From Sesamum alatum (taxonomy: Eukaryota > Streptophyta > Magnoliopsida > Lamiales > Pedaliaceae): DNA of 64,000 bases. This document shows, piece after piece, positions 1-10,960 of this stretch (positions within the stretch are counted from its first letter, which is position 1; every line of letters begins with the position of its first letter). Made by a program: the position numbers and the translations under genes. The stretch is taken from contig JACGWO010000001.1 of the NCBI GenBank assembly GCA_034509735.1, positions 30,631,966 through 30,695,965 of the forward strand. Direction: 5' to 3'. The notes under the pieces are model-generated. The model was given only the letters and a program-made list of their open reading frames with translations. It made no database searches and had not been told where the DNA came from.

Positions 1-657
1 CCTTCACATCTGTAGAATCGTGTGTAACTATTTAGGTTTACCCTCAGCTAGACTTGACTACTTTTTATTATCTCAAAACCAAAGTAGTCTGTCATCATGG
101 GTGGTCGTTTAACAATGGTCCACGACACTAGAGAGTAGGTGAATATGTGATGTGAATAATTAGGCTCCAAGTTACATATAGGTACGGTCCTACAGTCGCC
201 TGTTTTTCGGCCTTAGTCTAGGGCATGGAATAGGACATCGGTTCCCATCCTTGACTTAGGCATCTATGCTTCAAACTTGAGATAGGTTTAACTCTATGAT
301 TGACATAGGAAATCCTTTCCAACTCAATCAAATGCTATGGCCATAGACTGTGAGAGTCTAAACCATCTCAGAGCGCATAGGAGATCTCGTTGTCATAATC
401 TTTAACAGGGGACAGATTTTTGTCTTGGAATCTGCCGTCCTCACGACGTACTCCAACTGCACTAGATAAGGCTTATAATGACCATGTCCTACGACACAAT
501 CACTGCTCACCAAATCTAAGATACAACCTTCGTATGTAAGCGACTTTCATGATTCCTCAAGTCCAAGGGCTAATCTCGTACTATCGGAACTGGGAATACA
601 AGTCATACCGACCAAGCCGATATGACTTCCATATGACGATTCCTGCGAGTTACCTCA

Positions 658-683
658 GTTAGCTGACACCCTTGTCAACTAAC
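658..683 (-). other. LTR stem-loop 1 (variant arms)
   Basis: Inverted repeat with outer arms GTTAG and CTAAC and inner arms TGACA and TGTCA around loop CCCT. It lies at the position where Copia-A has GTCGGCC/GGCCGAC and Copia-B GTCAGC/GCTGAC. The arms differ in sequence but remain paired. Its role is unknown. Confidence 0.5.
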
Positions 684-772
684 CCACTAATATTGCATAG
701 ACGTCCAATGTTTGTCATCGATGAAACACGGTACTCATCCAATGAATGCAATCATTAGTGCAAGTCTTTATA

Positions 773-801
773 GGACCCTCGATACCCCAATCTCGAGGTC
801 C
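773..801 (-). other. LTR stem-loop 2 (variant arms)
   Basis: Arms GGACCCTCGA and TCGAGGTCC pair with one extra C. This is the same place in the LTR as GGAATCCCG/CGGGATTCC in Copia-B. It lies between the conserved segments GCAAGTCT and GACTTGGAGT. Confidence 0.5.
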
Positions 802-828
802 TCGACACCCAATCTCGAGGTCCTCGAC
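785..828. repeat. 22-bp tandem duplication of a stem-loop arm
   Basis: Two adjacent 22-base copies differ only at their first base; each contains ATCTCGAGGTCCTCGAC. The duplicated unit holds the 3' arm of stem-loop 2. No second copy is seen at this place in the other LTRs of the window. Confidence 0.8.
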
Positions 829-917
829 TTGGAGTGTTTCAGACCGATCCTAAAGAAGTTGGTTCCATGACTGTCAATCTATGTGCAGTCCTACTTCTCG
901 GATTCATATGTCCGGTT

Positions 918-2259
918 TGTTAGGATAGGTGACCAGAAAGCTAATAGGTTGGCGTTTTGAAACCTATTTGACAACTAGATGTAATGTAATATTGTGTAAT
1001 GAATAAAGTGAGTATTCATTACCCATGGTACCTTCTTTGTTGTGCTCATTTTCCATATGATAAAATGGTATTTTACATATATCGCAACAAAGCCCACAGA
1101 CCACGATTAACAACTCATGCAGTTGGGCCACGCATTGGATGGTGGTCATGAAACCAACTGATAAAGAGTTGGTTCTGGAATATTCCAAGTCGAGGACCTC
1201 GAGATAGGGCATCGAGAGTCCTATAGAGACTTGCACCAAGAGTCGGATTCATTGGATGAGTGTCGTATTTCATCGGCGACAGGCGTGGGACGCCTATATG
1301 ATCTTCGTGGGTTGGTCGACTAGGGTCGAGCTTACTGAACTGTCTCGCGGGGATCATCATATGGAAGACTTAGAAGCTTGGTCGGTATGATTGGATTTCC
1401 CCGATTTCGATAGTACGGGAGTAGTCCTCAGACTTGGGGAACCATGACAGTCACGTACACAAGATGACTGTATCTTGGATCTGGCGAGAGGTAATGATTC
1501 TATAACATGATCATTATAAGTTTTGTCCAGTGCAGTCAGAATGTGTAGCGAGGACGGTGGGTTCTAAGAAGAGGATTCGTCCCCTATCAGTATATGACAG
1601 AGGTATCTCTTATGCACTCAGAGACAAGTTCATGCTGCTTAAAAACCTGTGGCCACAGTGATTGGTTGAACAGAAAATGGTTTCCTGTGTCGATGCAATT
1701 AGGTATGCGTAATCTCGAGTATTCAGCATAGATACCTAGTCAAGGATGGGAACCGACGCCCAATTCCGTACCCTAGACTAAGGCTGGGAGACGGTAGACA
1801 GAAGGACCGTTCCCGTATGGAATCAGCGCCTAAATGTTCATGCCAACATTCACCTAGTCTCTAGTACCATGGACCGTTGCTAGGCGGCCACCCATGGGTA
1901 CGGGCCCTTGTTGGACACGTGCCCAAGTCTAGCTAAGGGTGAATCTAAAGGCTCACACACAAATCACCAAGAAGATAGAGAAATTGACTTGGAGTGAATT
2001 TCGGAAGATAGTTAAGTAATTGGATTACTTAAGGGATTGTCCATTGGATGGACGGGCCGATATTGTAGCGGGCCCTCGTTTAATCGGTAAATGGGATTTT
2101 ATCGGTTAACATAGAGAGTCGAAATATTGGATCTTTTAATTGGATTAAAAGATAAATGGAAATTATTTAAGTGGACCTTGAATTAAATGGGATTTAATTT
2201 TGGGTTCGTTGTAATTGGATTACAGTGGAACCTAGTCCGTTAAATTTTGGCCCATTAAG
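918..2259 (+). mobile_element. Copia-G LTR fragment, 5' part
   Basis: The LTR starts with TGTTAGGATAGGTGACCAG, close to the starts of Copia-E (42326) and Copia-F (56003). It runs collinearly with E-type LTRs through the 'ccatggaccgttgctag' block and an AT-rich stretch ending TTTTGGCCCATTAAG. It stops abruptly where Athila sequence begins. The expected TATA region and U5 are absent here. A matching LTR tail of the same type appears at 62085 after Athila-1, so the two pieces may once have been one LTR, but roughly 0.8 kb between them is missing and no target duplication was found. Confidence 0.65.
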
Positions 2260-2263
2260 TTTT

Positions 2264-2281
2264 TGGCGTCGTTGCTAGGGA
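2264..2281 (+). promoter_or_regulatory. Primer binding site, tRNA-Asp type, Athila-1
   Basis: TGGCGTCGTTGCTAGGGA matches the complement of the plant tRNA-Asp 3' end used by Athila elements, with C-to-T type differences at two places. Reverse transcription would start here. The normal LTR just upstream is replaced by copia sequence. Confidence 0.75.
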
Positions 2282-2404
2282 CTAATTGTGATATTAGAAT
2301 TATATAGTTTAATTAGATCAAAACCATTATTTTATTTTGCTTTATTTTCTCCATCTAGTCTAGCCTATTGGTACCGTTTTCTACTCTCGCTTTTCAGGCT
2401 CATT

Positions 2405-3550
2405 GATGCGAAGAACTCATAGCAGTGACAATTTGGTTGCACTCTAACCCGAGATTGAACGAACCTTCTATGAAAGGAGACGCGAGCAGCGCCAGCAAAT
2501 CGTTGTCTATATGGCAGGCCAAGACAACAAGGAGAGGGGCCTAGCGGAATTCAGGATACCTACTACCCATTGTCTACTCCCAAGTATTGCTCGACCTACC
2601 ATAGAGGCCAACGATTTCGAACTCCAACCGACTCTACTGAATATGGTACAACAGAATCAGTTTGGGGGTTTAGGCACGGAAGATCCTAACTTGCAGTTGT
2701 CTATCTTATTAGAGTACTGTGATACACTTAAGTTTAACGGGGTCACACCCATGCAATTAGACTTAGGTTATTTCTATTTTCTTTACGTGATAGGGCTGGA
2801 GCATGGTTGTATTGCCTTCTCCCGAACTCCATCCGAACTTGGGATGACATGTCACAAGCTTTTCGGCTAAATACTTCCCTCGAGCAAAACTGCTGAATTG
2901 TGCATGAAAATTCAATCTTTTACGCAAAAAGAAGGGGAATCTTATTTTGTGGCATGGGAAATATTTAAGGACTTGCTTAGGGCGTGTCCTCATCATAGGT
3001 TAGAAAAGTGGTTAATTGTGCATACTTTTTACAACGGTCTAACCTATAAAACTAGATCCTCAATTGATGCAGTTGCAGGAGGATTTTTGATGAACAAGAG
3101 TGTTCAGGAAGGATACAATCTACTGGAGGAGATATCTCCCACCACTGGTCCAATGAGCGAGCGGTCCCGGCGAAGACGACAGGTAAGTATGAGGTAGACG
3201 CTTTCACAATGCTTAATGCTAGAATGGATACACTCGTTTCTAAATTTGACTCCATGAATGTGAATAATGTGCATGCCTTCAATTCTCAAACCAATGTTAC
3301 CTGTTAAAATTGTGGGGTAATTGGACATGTTGCTAATGAGTGTAGACTTGGGAACTTTAGTATTAGCCAAGAGGAGCAAGCCAATTTTGTGAACAACCAA
3401 TACAGGGGAAACAATCCGTATTCTGAAACCTATAGTCTCGGTTGGAAGAACCATCCAATGTTTTCCTACAAAAACAACCAACCCTAGCAGAATGTTCGCC
3501 CCCAGTGCTTGATTTTCAAAGACCATTTGATCCAAACCGCCTTTCACCAA
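2405..3550 (+). pseudogene. Athila-1 gag relic
   Basis: The capsid/nucleocapsid protein of an Athila element, now in several frames. The stretch at 2511-2870 encodes ARPTIEANDFELQPTLL and LEYCDTLKFNGV, typical of Athila gag. The frame then shifts and 2898-3197 continues with QKEGESYFVAWEIFKDLL and THKT-like capsid sequence up to NKSVQEGYNLLEE. At 3302-3343 a CCHC zinc knuckle can be read (Cys 3302, Cys 3311, His 3326, Cys 3341), but a TAA stop at 3305-3307 sits between the first two cysteines. The true start is uncertain because an upstream stop lies in the region homologous to the Athila-2 N-terminus. Confidence 0.8.
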
Positions 3551-3870
3551 AGTCTAACTTAAAGGTTGTGCTTGAAACCTTTATAGTTGCCTAAACTAAG
3601 ATGAATGAGGAATTTAGGCAACAAGGGTAGTCTATGGGTGAGGCTTTAAGACAACTAACGTCCAAGGCAAACTCTCTAGTTACCTACAATAAGATGTTAG
3701 AAATTCACATAGCCCAGCAGGCCAGCATCTCTACTAGGAAACCCGGTATGTTACCAGGCCAACCCGAGACGGACTCGAGATGACCAATGCAAGGACATCG
3801 CCTTAAGAAGTGGGAAGGTGTTAGGAAAAGAGAATGAGAACCCACGCATCGAGGTTACTAAATACAAAAC

Positions 3871-4833
3871 TTGAGTGGGGAAACTGACGAGGTGAAGGAA
3901 AAAAACAAGGAACCTAAGTACGAGCTGCCTAAGCCATACCAACCTCCCGTCCCATTTCCACAGCGGTTAGCTAACGCCAAGTTAGGCAAACAATTCGGTA
4001 GGTTCCTTGATGTGCTAAAAAAAACTTTATATCAATATTCCCTTCAAAGAAGCTTTTTCACAAATGTCCTCATATGCCAAATTCTTGAAATACATACTGT
4101 CAAACAAACGAAAATTGGAAGACTATGAAACCGTGGCTTTAACTCAGGAATGTAGTGCTTTGTTGTAAAATAAGCTTCCCCTTAAGTTGAAAGATCCCGG
4201 TAGTTTTTCTATTCCTTATTTAATTGGCAATATGAATTTTGATCATGCATTGTGTGATTTGGGAGCTAGTGTCAGTTTGATGCCATTATCTATTTGTCGA
4301 CGATTAGATTTGGGTGAGTTAAAACCCACTACTACATCTTTGCAATTGGCTGATAGAACTGTAAAATATCCTATTGGTACTCTTGAGGACGTACCAATTC
4401 AAGTGGGTAAGTTTTTCATTCCTGCTGACTTTGTTGTTCTTGCGATGGAGGAAGATACCCGAATTCCATAATTATCGGAAGACCTTTCCTAGCTACCGTC
4501 AGTGCTATCATCGACGTTAGGAACGGGAAACTCTCCTTGAATGTTGGGGATGAAAGGGTTGAGTTTAATCTGTCAAATGCTACTAAATATCCTCCCTGTG
4601 CTGATTCTATTTGCAGGATTGATCATGTCGATGTCGCAGTCAAGGTGTTTCTGAGTTTCGGACTAGATGACGACTTGCAATGTGTTTTGGTCCAAGATGA
4701 GCCATCCGAGCATGAAAACTATCAATTCATTGTGCTAAAAAGACTCTTGGACTCGACAAATAGAACAGATGACAACAGACAGACGAAGCGAAGAAACCAT
4801 GTGGAACATGACCGTGTTGTCTTGTTTTCCTGA
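3871..4833 (+). pseudogene. Athila-1 gag-protease linker and aspartic protease relic
   Basis: A polar linker at 3871-4020 (GETDEVKEKNKEPKYELPK, then LGKQFGRFLDVLKK) leads into the protease. The open stretch at 4187-4471 (94 residues) holds the active-site segment CDLGASVSLMP at residues 23-33; DLGAS in place of DTG or DSG is normal for Athila. The frame breaks near 4472 and resumes at 4537 with NVGDERVEFNLSNATKYPP. Between 3551 and 3870 I see no open frame, only a decayed linker. Upstream stops make expression impossible. Confidence 0.78.
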
Positions 4834-4925
4834 TGAAGATCGGCCCGTGTTTCAGACCACGATCACGTTGTTGAGTGCTTTTGACGAGGATCAGGTCGTG
4901 TTCTCCAACATGGCCGTGTACTAAA
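4805..4925 (+). repeat. Cluster of CGTGTT/AACACG-type motifs
   Basis: Within 120 bases the motif occurs as GACCGTGTTG, GCCCGTGTTT, ATCACGTTGTTG, GGTCGTGTTC and GGCCGTGTAC. A like cluster (61640-61800) lies downstream of the integrase in the other half of Athila-1, including GATCGTGTTGTTGAGCA against ATCACGTTGTTGAGTGC here. The role is unknown. Confidence 0.55.
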
Positions 4926-5034
4926 AAAATTCGATAAAAGGTAAGGAGACACCTAAGCTGCAACCCAAGTTGAACTCACACCCCTTCCTTCCACACTCAA
5001 GTATGAATTTCTTGAACCCAACTTAACGTATCCT

Positions 5035-6412
5035 GTGATAATCAATGCCAAGTTGAATGAATCTAAACATTGGAATTCCTTGAGGTATTACGTCTGTATA
5101 GGAAGTGTTATAGGCTACAGAATTGATGAAATCAAAGGCATAAATCCAGCTGTCTGCATGCATCATATTCACTTAGAAGATGACTATACTCCTTCGATTG
5201 AGCCTCAAAGACGATTGAATCCGAATATGAAGGAGGTTGTGAAAAAGCAAGTCCTTAAGTTGGTAGATGCCGACATAATTTTCCCAATCTCTGATAGTCG
5301 TTGGGTTAGTCCCACACAGGTAGTTCCTAAGAAAGGAGGTGTAACAATCGTGAAAAATAAAAACAATGAATTGATACCTACTAGGACAGTCACGGGATGG
5401 CGCATGTGCAGAGATTATAGGAAGTTGAATAAGGCCACTTGTAAGGATCACTTTCCACTTCCCTTCATTGATCAGATGCTAGAACGATTAGCCAAGCATT
5501 CTTATTTTGGCTATCTTGATGGATATTCCGGATTATTGTCAATACCCATTCATCCTAGCGATCAAGAAATGACCACTTTCACGTGTCCCTATGGCACGTT
5601 TGCATATAAGAGAATGCATTTTGGTTTATGTAATGCTCCGATTATGTTTCAACGATGCATGATGGCTATTTTTTCTGAGCATATTGAGAGTATAATGGAG
5701 GTGTTTATGGATGATTTTTCTGTGTACGGCACTGATATTGATGAATATTTGCTCAATCTAACGAAAGTGTTGCAACTATACAAGGAAGTTAATCTCGTTC
5801 TCAATTGAGAAAAATGTCACTTCATGGTAAGAGAAGGCATTGTTTTAGAGAATTTGGTGTCTGAACGAGGTATCGAGTTCGATCGAGCAAAAGTTGAAAC
5901 AATTGAGAAACTAACTCCCGCTACCTCAGTAAAGGGCGTTCGAAGCTTCCTCGGTCACGCCAGATTTTACTGGTGTTTCATTAAGGATTTTTTGAAAATT
6001 GCCAAGCCATTAACTAGTTTGCTCATAAGGATGTCCCTTTTGATTTAAACAATGAGTGTCTTGATTTCAATTAATCAGTTAAAGCAAGCCCTCATCTCAG
6101 CACCTACTATGCAACCCCCTAAGTGGGTCTCTTCCATTTGAAATCATGTGTGACGCAAGTGACTTCGCAGTGGGGGGCTGTTCTCGGCCAACAGAAAGAG
6201 AACAAGCTACACGTAATTTATTATGCCAGCCGTACTCTTGACGATGCTCAAATGAACTACGTCACCACTGAGAAGGAATTGCTTGCAATATGTTTGTCTT
6301 TGACAAATTCCGTTCCAACATTATTGGTTCTAAAGTGATTGTTTTCACTGATCATGCAACTATTAGGTACCTCTTGAGCAAAAAGGATATGAAGCCACAT
6401 TCGATCTGATGA
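5035..6412 (+). pseudogene. Athila-1 reverse transcriptase-RNase H relic
   Basis: The polymerase copies element RNA into DNA in the cytoplasmic particle. An open stretch of 257 residues (5035-5808) has the RT core in order: INPAVCMHHIHLED, WVSPTQVVPKKGG, GWRMCRDYRKLNKAT, TFTCPYGTFAYKRMHFGLCN and the catalytic VFMDDFSVYG at about residues 223-232. A TGA at the place of an expected Trp ends it; the same frame continues at 5824 with FLGHARFYWCFIKDF. RNase H follows in broken frames: GAVLGQQKENKLHVIYYAS and [18 protein letters not shown] at 6170-6300, then TDHAT near 6350. The remaining sequence to 6694 is frameshifted RNase H and connection toward integrase. Confidence 0.85.
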
Positions 6413-6694
6413 ATACTTCTACTCCAAGAGTTTGACCTAGAGATACGAGACAAGAAGGGGACGAAAAATGCCGTGGCAGACCACCCTATCCTGTCTACGG
6501 TTTCAGAACCAAATGGGTAATGAAATTCCAATGGATGACTCTTTTCCCGATGATCAATTGTTTACTTTAATGTCTGCTGAAGCACCTTGGTATGATGATT
6601 TTGTAAACTATTTAGCATGTGCATCCTACCCCCTGATATGACTTCGTATCAGAAAAAGAAATTTCTCTCGGATATTCACTATTTTGTTTGGGAT

Positions 6695-6699
6695 GAACT
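6695..6699. repeat. Target-site duplication GAACT of Copia-C (left)
   Basis: GAACT precedes TGAAAAACAG at the left end of Copia-C and follows TATTCTAACA at 60325-60329 on the right. Removing the element and one copy restores continuous Athila-1 pol sequence. Confidence 0.85.
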
Positions 6700-7230
6700 T
6701 GAAAAACAGTACGTGGATCGTCCCGAGAGATGAACGCGAATAGCGGAAGCGCGAAAGATTGCATAATAAAAATTGCAAAACATAATTAAATGGAATTTAA
6801 AGCATGCATTACATACATAACCGGATCAAGGGGTGTCCCTTGATTCTCCGGGCGTTCGGTGTATCTCATGTTCTACAAAACACAACATGGAGGCCATGGA
6901 ATTTAAATCGAAAAACGTAATTAAAGAATCTACCCGATTGTAGTTTTGTCTTCGTTCGGCTACATGCATTGTTCCCCGTTTTGCAACCAAGATCTCAAGA
7001 AAGAGACCCTTTAAATCATCTCACTCGCTGAACCAGAAAGCAAAGAACCCTTGTGCTAGCAAGAAATTATTTGGGGAGAAGAGACATTGATACACGCTAT
7101 CAATTAACGCAATCGACATCTCTTATGTTCTGGCTTGAATAAATCAAGAAGAACAAAGTAGAAATCTTTGAGAGTATAATGGACGAATTCTTGAGAGGGA
7201 TTGTGAGATGAGAGTTGTAGAGATTCGTAG

Positions 7231-7256
7231 GTGTGTGTGTGTGTGTGTGTGTGTGT
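7231..7256. repeat. (GT)13 microsatellite
   Basis: Thirteen perfect GT units within the Copia-C LTR. The matching place in Copia-A holds only a few GT units followed by poly-T. Confidence 0.95.
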
Positions 7257-7262
7257 TTTGAG

Positions 7263-7270
7263 TATTTATA
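7263..7270 (-). promoter_or_regulatory. LTR TATA box, Copia-C
   Basis: TATAAATA on the minus strand. It occurs at the same position in Copia-A (20553-20560) and Copia-B (23868-23875, 32062-32069), about 1.4-1.7 kb from the LTR start. Transcription would start a few tens of bases downstream, leaving a U3 of about 1.4 kb or more. Confidence 0.65.
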
Positions 7271-7443
7271 GAAAATAGAATTTCCTATTCCTACTCAAAA
7301 CTCTTCTACACAGACACGCTTTGACTAGGATTTGACCTAGTCAAAAGGCTTTGATTAAGTCAAATTAATCATGGCCCTTCATCTCATCAATCCCTTGATC
7401 AAATCTTGTCCATCCATTTTGATGGGCTTTATGGAATGGGCCC

Positions 7444-7610
7444 CATTTAATTCTAAATTAAATAGTCCCATGGACTTTATATTAAATCCTATTTAATATA
7501 CTAAGCCCATTATTTAATTAATGGAATGGACTTTATTTAATTATAAATTAAATAGTCCCATGGACTTTATATTAAATCCTATTTAATATACCAAGCCCAT
7601 TAGTTAATTC
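7444..7610. repeat. 90-bp tandem repeat in U3, two copies
   Basis: Two units with a 90-base period, each containing AATAGTCCCATGGACTTTAT and ATTAAATCCTATTTAATATA. They lie upstream of the TATA box in the sense of transcription. Copia-A has three copies at the same place. Confidence 0.85.
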
Positions 7611-7780
7611 ACCCTTTTAATCTAATTAAAAAGGGAAGCCCATGCTTTATAAAAATCCATAAATCCAATTTATTGAACTCAAGCCCAATTATTCCAAATA
7701 ATCCATCGAGGCTTGAATCTCCAAGAAGTATAATTTAATTCCATTAAATTAACCCTTCTCTCGGAATTAATTCCGAAATT

Positions 7781-7785
7781 AATTC
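7781..7785. repeat. Target-site duplication AATTC of Athila-2 (left)
   Basis: AATTC precedes the Athila-2 start and recurs at 34647-34651 after its end. The uninterrupted target can be read in the Copia-A LTR at about 21165, TTAATTCCCTTTCATTTGG. Confidence 0.9.
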
Positions 7786-7965
7786 TGATTGGGAGAAATT
7801 ATACAATTTATTCCTATCTTTTCACCCTCATTCTATCTCAATATAATGCTTGTTCTTGGGTACATTTGTGCTTTTTAGGAACTTTGGTGGACAAAAAGGG
7901 CAAGTGCAAGAAAAGAGTCTAGACATAGAAAGAAGAGTCAAAAATTTTGCAGAAATGACTACAGG

Positions 7966-8046
7966 TTAGCCCGTGACCCACTAGGCTATCAAAGATGCGG
8001 TTTTTTAGAAAATGCAGGAAGTATAACCCGTGACCCACTGGTTATC
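7966..8046 (+). other. Pair of CCCGTG-type hairpins in Athila-2 LTR
   Basis: Two short inverted repeats, TAGCCCGTGACCCACTAGGCTA-like and ATAACCCGTGACCCACTGGTTAT-like, about 60 bases apart. In the 3' LTR the first is perfect: arm TAGCCCGTG, loop ACC, arm CACGGGCTA at 33593-33613. The motif returns twice at 11645-11725. Confidence 0.6.
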
Positions 8047-8234
8047 AGACATTCACTGGGCGAAAATTGGCAGACGAGTTGACTTGTAAAAAACGAGAAT
8101 TCTGATTTTAGGTCACTCAAAAAGAAGTCATATTCTATTTGTAATTTACCTAGAGTCTGGTTAGAATAGGACTAGAAAAGAAAAAATATTTTATGCTAAA
8201 TAGAGTCCTATTCCTCTCCTTCCTCAATTAGGAT

Positions 8235-8243
8235 TCTCCCTCT
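8235..8243 (+). promoter_or_regulatory. Athila-2 LTR TATA box
   Basis: CTATATAAAG lies about 450 bases into the LTR and is kept in the 3' LTR near 33867. It is followed by a purine-rich GAGGAGAAGAAGAGA stretch. Assigned by motif and position only. Confidence 0.5.
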
Positions 8244-9021
8244 ATATAAAGAATGAATGAGGAGAAGAAGAGATCACTTTTTCTCCAGCGCATCTTTTCT
8301 CTTGTGTTTTTGCTAGAATTAGGATGAACTAATTTTCTTTTTGTGCTAAGGCTATGGAAAGCCTAATTTGATACTATGTATTAAATATTTTCTTGATTAA
8401 TCAATTGTTATTTTCGCATATCTATGAGTTATTATGTTTACTGCTATTATTTAAGAACTTGATCACCTCTTAGATTTTCTTAATTATGTTAAAGAACCGA
8501 GAGGGAATTTAGCATAGTGAAAAGAGTAATTCATGGTGTGGATTGAATGATGTGTAGGCACACACAGGCATGATCTATCTGGTTCCATAGGTTTTTCATA
8601 AATCTTCATGCATTATTATCACGAGTTTTGGAGAGGAGAGATCCCCTAATTCCTTGATAGTAATAGGTTCGGTATAGCTCGAGAGAGTATATTGGATTAA
8701 AATAGGAAAAATCTCAGTATGCGAAAGTACTTGTCTGTTGATTGATCCGTCAATATTAAATGCGTTGTCTTGATTAGGTGGACCTATAGCCGTGGCACTT
8801 CTTCCTGAATCTGTGTTTTTCCTCCGACGTAATTACTTTCTACAGTTGATTTTATTGTCTTTTAGTAGTTTCATAAATCATTTCAATTCTTGATTGTCCA
8901 AATAATTAGGGATTAGTCATAGTTGTGGTAATTGTTTCATTAAATCCTTGTGGGTTCGACATTCTTTATACTACTTGATAACTAGTATACTTGCTAGTGC
9001 GTATTTTTGCAATCAATTTTT

Positions 9022-9039
9022 TGGCATCGTTGCCAGGGA
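9022..9039 (+). promoter_or_regulatory. Primer binding site, tRNA-Asp type, Athila-2
   Basis: TGGCATCGTTGCCAGGGA lies six bases after the LTR end and matches the plant tRNA-Asp 3' end except for GC-to-AT changes. The spacing is normal for Athila elements. Confidence 0.82.
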
Positions 9040-9149
9040 TTTAATTTTAAATAATATCATAATTCGCTGGACTTAATTAATTTGGATTTTTCTTTGCTTT
9101 GTTTTATTTTCTATTTTACCTCACTTCTCTTCTTTCTTTGGTTCACAGT

Positions 9150-10119
9150 TTAATACACGAAGGTAGTGGTGGAGGGTTAGCACAATTCGATCCTGAAATT
9201 GAGAGAACATTCTGCAAACAAAGAAACACCATTCAGAGGGGTGAAGGGAGTGGAAATCCGAACACGGAGGATCAATTTGTTCTCACAGAACCGGCCATGG
9301 AGAATGCTTTAGGGGGAGAGGCCAATGATGGAATATGCGTTCCTAACAGCAGATAGGGTGACATCTAGCATTGCCAAACCCTCAATCCGAGCCAACAATT
9401 CGAGATCAAAGCCGTCCATCATTCAGATGATCCAACACGTGTGCAGTTTTTCGGTTTACTTGATGAAAATCTTAAATCAACATATTTCTAACTTCCTTGA
9501 ACTTTGTGATACTTTTAAGTTCAATGGTGTTAATGATGATGCTGTTAGGCTTAGATTATTTCCGTTTTCCTTATGTGATAAGGCCAAAGATTGGCTGCAA
9601 TCATTGCTTGCCGGTAGTTTTACGACTTGGCAAGACTTGACACAAAAATTCTTTGCTAAATACTTTCCCCCATCTAAAACCGCTAAATTGCTCAATGACA
9701 TAACTTCTTTTGTGCAGTTAGATAGGGAATCGTTATATGATGCATGGGAATGTTTCAGGGATATGCTTAGAAAGTGCCCTCATCATGAGCTCCCAATATG
9801 GCGGCAGGTGAAAACATTCTACAATGGTGTCACTTTGGCCAACCGAGCAACCATCGACGCAGCTGCCGGTGGGACCATCATGAAGAAACTTCCCACCAAA
9901 GCGTTCATCCTCATTGATGAGATAACATCGAGCTTCTATCCCTATAGCCAAGACCGACGAGTAGCCGATGTCCACCAAATTGACGCCATGACTATGGTGT
10001 CTGCCCAGTTGGCGGCATTTACTCAGCAAGTGAATAACCTTGGAGCCGCAATATGAAATGCTCCACCCATAGGACCTTGTGGCGCTTGTGGTCAGATGGG
10101 CCATTTAAGTCTGGACTGC
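9150..10119 (+). pseudogene. Athila-2 gag, nearly intact
   Basis: The N-terminus reads at 9150-9356 (QFDPEIERTFCKQRN), homologous to Athila-1 gag. A frameshift near 9330 leads into a 243-residue open stretch, 9325-10056, with RANNSRSKPSI, LELCDTFKFNGVNDDAVRLRL, FFAKYFPPSKTAKLLNDI and FRDMLRKCPHHELPIWRQV, the usual Athila capsid blocks. A TGA at 10054-10056 precedes an intact CCHC knuckle (Cys 10078, Cys 10087, His 10102, Cys 10117; CGACGQMGHLSLDC). Only one frameshift and one stop separate these parts. Confidence 0.85.
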
Positions 10120-10135
10120 CGGGTAGGAAATACAA

Positions 10136-10960
10136 ATGTTGCCCTTGAAGATGCTAATTTTGTTTCTCATGGTGGCAGGTCAAACTTCAAGAATGGAAGA
10201 ATTCTCGGAGAAGAACCACCCAATGAGCACATGGTCGAGCCACAACCGAAAAAAAGTGGAGGAGCCTAAAGAGGAAACGAAAGGGAGTACTCCTAAACTC
10301 AAGCTTAATTTAGATGATGTTCCTCCATACATTCCCTACCCCGGAAGAGTTTTAAAAGCTAACTTAGATATAAACAGTTTGGCAAATTCTTAGAGATGTT
10401 TAAAATGATTCATATTAATATCCCTCTAATTGATGCACTGTCACGGGATGCCAAGCTATGCTAAATTCTTGAAGGAAGTGATTTCCAATAAGAGGAAGTG
10501 GAAAGGAGGCGAGACGGTGAAGCTCAATGAAGAATGTTCGGCGATTCTCCAAAACAAGCTACCACCCAAGCTCAAGGACCCAGGAGTTTTTTCTATACCT
10601 TCCACTAGAGGGAAACCAATTTTGATAAAGCTTTATGTGGATCTAAGGTGCTAGCGTGAATTTGATGCCATATTCTATTTTTTCAGAAACTTGGAATGCA
10701 TGAGCTTACTCCCCTATAATCACTTTACAACTAGCCGATAGAACCATTAAGTATCCTAGGGGAATAGTCCGAAGATGTGTTGGTCAAAGTCGGCAAATTT
10801 AATCATTCCCGTTGATTTTATTGTGTTAAGATATGGAAGAAGGATAAGAATATTCCATTGATTCTAGGAAGACCTTTTCTTGCCACGAGTAGAGTACTAA
10901 TTGATGTGCAAAAAGGTCAACTCACTCTTAAAGTTAATGATGAACATATTAGTCTTTGAT
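10136..10960 (+). pseudogene. Athila-2 gag tail and protease relic
   Basis: The stretch 10252-10395 encodes the lysine/glutamate-rich linker ending in DDVPPYIPYPGRVLK. The stretch 10430-10654 encodes HGMPSYAKFLKEVISNKRK and SAILQNKLPPKLKDPGVFSI, the normal approach to the Athila protease. The active-site region at 10632-10665 (GTGGATCTAAGG then GCTAGCGTGAATTTGATGCC) has one extra base that separates DL from GASVNLMP. Fragments such as LILGRPFLAT-like sequence near 10860 remain. No RT follows. Confidence 0.8.

Larger units (their letters stand above)
1..917 (-). mobile_element. Copia LTR fragment, cut by window edge
   Basis: This is the U3-side part of a Ty1/copia LTR in minus orientation. 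It can be followed side by side with the Copia-C LTR at 34680-35600: the shared run covers the GCTAGACTTG segment, the TGGCCAT-like block with its 'tagcaacggtccatggcac' relatives, the CTAGGGCATGGAAT segment and the GACTTGGAGT segment. The LTR end TATTCTAACA is missing because the forward LTR at 918 cuts it off; the other end lies outside the window. It has no coding capacity. Whether it belongs to the same insertion event as its neighbours cannot be decided here. Confidence 0.75.
6700..7785 (-). mobile_element. Copia-C left LTR, part 1
   Basis: Starts TGAAAAACAGTACGTGGATC and runs parallel to the Copia-A LTRs at 12312 and 19988 (AGCGGAAGCGCG, CAAGGGGTGTCCCTTGATTC, GTGTATCTCATG, GATTTGACCTAGTCAAA). 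It contains the TATA box and U5, read on the minus strand. It is cut at 7785 by Athila-2 and resumes at 34652. Confidence 0.85.
7786..9015 (+). mobile_element. Athila-2 5' LTR
   Basis: A 1230-base LTR from TGATTGGGAGAAATT to TATTTTTGCAATCA, matched along its length by 23217-23286 plus 33483-34646. Features shared by both copies include the CCCGTGACCCAC hairpins, the TATATAAAGAATGA promoter element near 8235, and the ATTAAATCCTTGTGGGTTCG stretch at the U5 end. Confidence 0.92.
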
